From contig NZ_LVEM01000001.1 in NCBI RefSeq assembly GCF_001641335.1, forward strand, positions 1,863,222 to 1,927,221: a stretch of DNA of 64,000 nucleotides, given 5' to 3'. Numbering within the stretch: the first letter of the stretch is position 1; each line of letters opens with the position of its first letter. The position numbers and the translations under genes were made by a program. Under the pieces are notes generated by a model. The model saw only the letters and a list, made by a program, of their open reading frames with translations. It had not been told where the DNA came from and made no database searches. This DNA is from Bradyrhizobium stylosanthis (GTDB taxonomy: Bacteria; Pseudomonadota; Alphaproteobacteria; Rhizobiales; Xanthobacteraceae). This document shows, piece by piece, positions 62,790-64,000 of the stretch.

Positions 62790-63749
62790 TCAGGCCTGCT
62801 TTGCAGCGGCCAATGCATCCTTGGCGGCGGCGATATCGTTCGGACCGCCAACCGATACGCCGACGGCGCCGTCAGCAATGCGCTTGACGAGACCAGAGAG
62901 CACCTTGCCGGCGCCGATCTCGAAGAAGCGGGTGACACCCTGCCCGGCCATGTAGGCCACCGACTCGCGCCAGCGTACGGTGCCGGTGACCTGCTCGACC
63001 AGACGGCGGCGGATCTCGTCGGGATCGGTGATGGCGCTCGCCAGCACGTTCGACACCAGCGGCGCCGCCGGCGCCTTGATCGTCACCTTGGCCAGCGCTT
63101 CCGCCATGGCGTCAGCCGCGGGCTGCATCAGCTTGCAGTGGAACGGTGCGGACACCGGCAGCAGCATCGCGCGCTTGGCACCCTTGGTCTTGGCAATCTC
63201 CACGGCGCGATCGACCGCCGCCTTGTCGCCCGAGACCACCACCTGCCCGCCGCCATTGTCGTTGGCAGCCTGGCAGACCTGGCCCTGGGCCGCCTCGGCG
63301 GCGACCTCCATGGCGGCTTCATAATCGAGGCCGAGGAGCGCAGCCATTGCACCGGCGCCCACGGGTACGGCCTTCTGCATCGCGAGACCGCGGGTGCGAA
63401 GCAACCGCGCGGTGTCGGAAATCGTCAGGCTGCCGGCCGCGGCCAGCGCCGAATACTCACCGAGCGAGTGCCCGGCAACGAAGGCGGCATCCCGCGCCAC
63501 GGAAAAACCGGCTTCCGCCTCCAGCACACGCAGGGTGGCGATGGACACCGCCATGAGCGCCGGCTGTGCGTTCTCGGTGAGCTGGAGGGTCTCGGCCGGG
63601 CCGTCCCAGATGGTGGCCGTCAGCTTCTCCCCAAGCGCGGCATCGACCTCGTCGAACACCGCACGCGCCACCGGAAAGGCGTCCGCGAGGGCTTTGCCCA
63701 TGCCGACGGCCTGGGACCCCTGCCCCGGAAATGTGAATGCTGCCGTCAT
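62790..63749 (-). CDS. fabD: Malonyl-CoA:ACP transacylase
   Basis: 319 residues from ATG 63749 (MTAAFTFPGQGSQAVGMGKA), with GGGGAG upstream; the frame is open to 63839. GHSLGEYSALAAAGSL contains the active Ser and the later His lies in SAPFHCKLM. It loads malonyl onto ACP. First gene of the fab cluster on the reverse strand. Confidence 0.96.
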   Translation of the reverse strand: MTAAFTFPGQGSQAVGMGKALADAFPVARAVFDEVDAALGEKLTATIWDGPAETLQLTENAQPALMAVSIATLRVLEAEAGFSVARDAAFVAGHSLGEYSALAAAGSLTISDTARLLRTRGLAMQKAVPVGAGAMAALLGLDYEAAMEVAAEAAQGQVCQAANDNGGGQVVVSGDKAAVDRAVEIAKTKGAKRAMLLPVSAPFHCKLMQPAADAMAEALAKVTIKAPAAPLVSNVLASAITDPDEIRRRLVEQVTGTVRWRESVAYMAGQGVTRFFEIGAGKVLSGLVKRIADGAVGVSVGGPNDIAAAKDALAAAKQA

Positions 63750-63979
63750 CGGCGCTCCCCTGGATCGCGTGAGCCGTTGTGTCGAGAGCCGGCAGCCGAC
63801 TACGTCCGGCACAAGCCTTGGTTCCCGATCAAGCTTCAAAGGGGGCCGTAGACAACGACCGGGGCTGCGCTGTCAAGCCGCGATGGGTATGTCGGGACAG
63901 GTAACCCGCCTCAGAACCCGCTCGCTGCCCTGCAGCAATCGGGTTGGCGGCGCCGCTTCGCTGCAAAGCGTTTACGCTA

Positions 63980-63998
63980 TCGGGAACTCGGTTCCCGA
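63980..63998. repeat. Perfect small hairpin at the window edge
   Basis: TCGGGAAC (63980-63987) and GTTCCCGA (63991-63998) with a 3-nt loop, upstream of fabD. It may be a terminator or operator for a gene outside the window; nothing more can be said. Confidence 0.45.
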
Positions 63999-64000
63999 AC

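Noticed and set aside
61725..63851. 708-codon forward frame across fabG and fabD
   Set aside because: It runs opposite two certain fab genes and across their gap; composition is antisense-like.

Overview
The window looks like about 64 kb of chromosome from a Bradyrhizobium-like alphaproteobacterium (Nitrobacteraceae). The evidence is very high GC with strong third-position GC, the Rhizobiales-type order of housekeeping genes (hdaA-ppk-ppx, lptF-lptG-lptD-surA-pdxA-rsmA, gmk-yicC-mltG-fabF-acpP-fabG-fabD), and several intergenic palindromic repeats of a kind I recall from Bradyrhizobium. The genus is an inference; no rRNA or tRNA gene was found to anchor it.

Layout. 1-565 is the start of aspS (reverse), divergent from selO. 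A REP-associated tyrosine transposase with its own palindromes follows (2.25-2.96 kb). At 3.2-7.2 kb a metallophosphoesterase is coupled to a Ugp/Mal-type ABC importer that lacks its ATPase. Then come a 43-residue membrane peptide, rnd, a class III aminotransferase, and a compact reverse cluster (10.5-12.5 kb: two GNAT-like acyltransferases, an isochorismatase-fold protein, a 56-residue protein) divergent from a LysR regulator. A PAS-PilZ protein, a passenger-poor autotransporter barrel and a cold-shock gene follow. 16.6-23.6 kb is core: purN-purM, a CDP-alcohol phosphatidyltransferase, hdaA, ppk, ppx.

23.8-33.9 kb holds a secreted protein, a heavy-metal RND efflux pump with a DUF3240 partner, a TerC-type membrane protein, ndk, two small proteins (one NepR-like) and an ABC-F ATPase. 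33.3-37.9 kb is an acetate-uptake unit (yjcH-actP) followed by a cNMP/CBS/DUF294 sensor and a DnaQ-type exonuclease. pepA-holC and a lipoprotein precede the long forward operon lptF-lptG-lptD-surA-pdxA-rsmA (41.3-48.9 kb), which joins outer-membrane LPS export and folding to vitamin B6 and ribosome maturation.

48.9-57.0 kb is an accessory block between two core clusters: a zinc alcohol dehydrogenase, a Crp/Fnr regulator, several small proteins, a roughly 550-bp non-coding repeat-like region, a caspase-like/DUF4189 protein and two envelope proteins. 56.9-63.7 kb, reverse, is the gmk-yicC-mltG-fabF-acpP-fabG-fabD fatty-acid and envelope cluster.

No CRISPR array, prophage or complete insertion sequence was seen. 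The least explained parts are the LysR/GNAT/isochorismatase cluster, the NepR-like small protein, the repeated non-coding element near 53 kb and the caspase neighbourhood.
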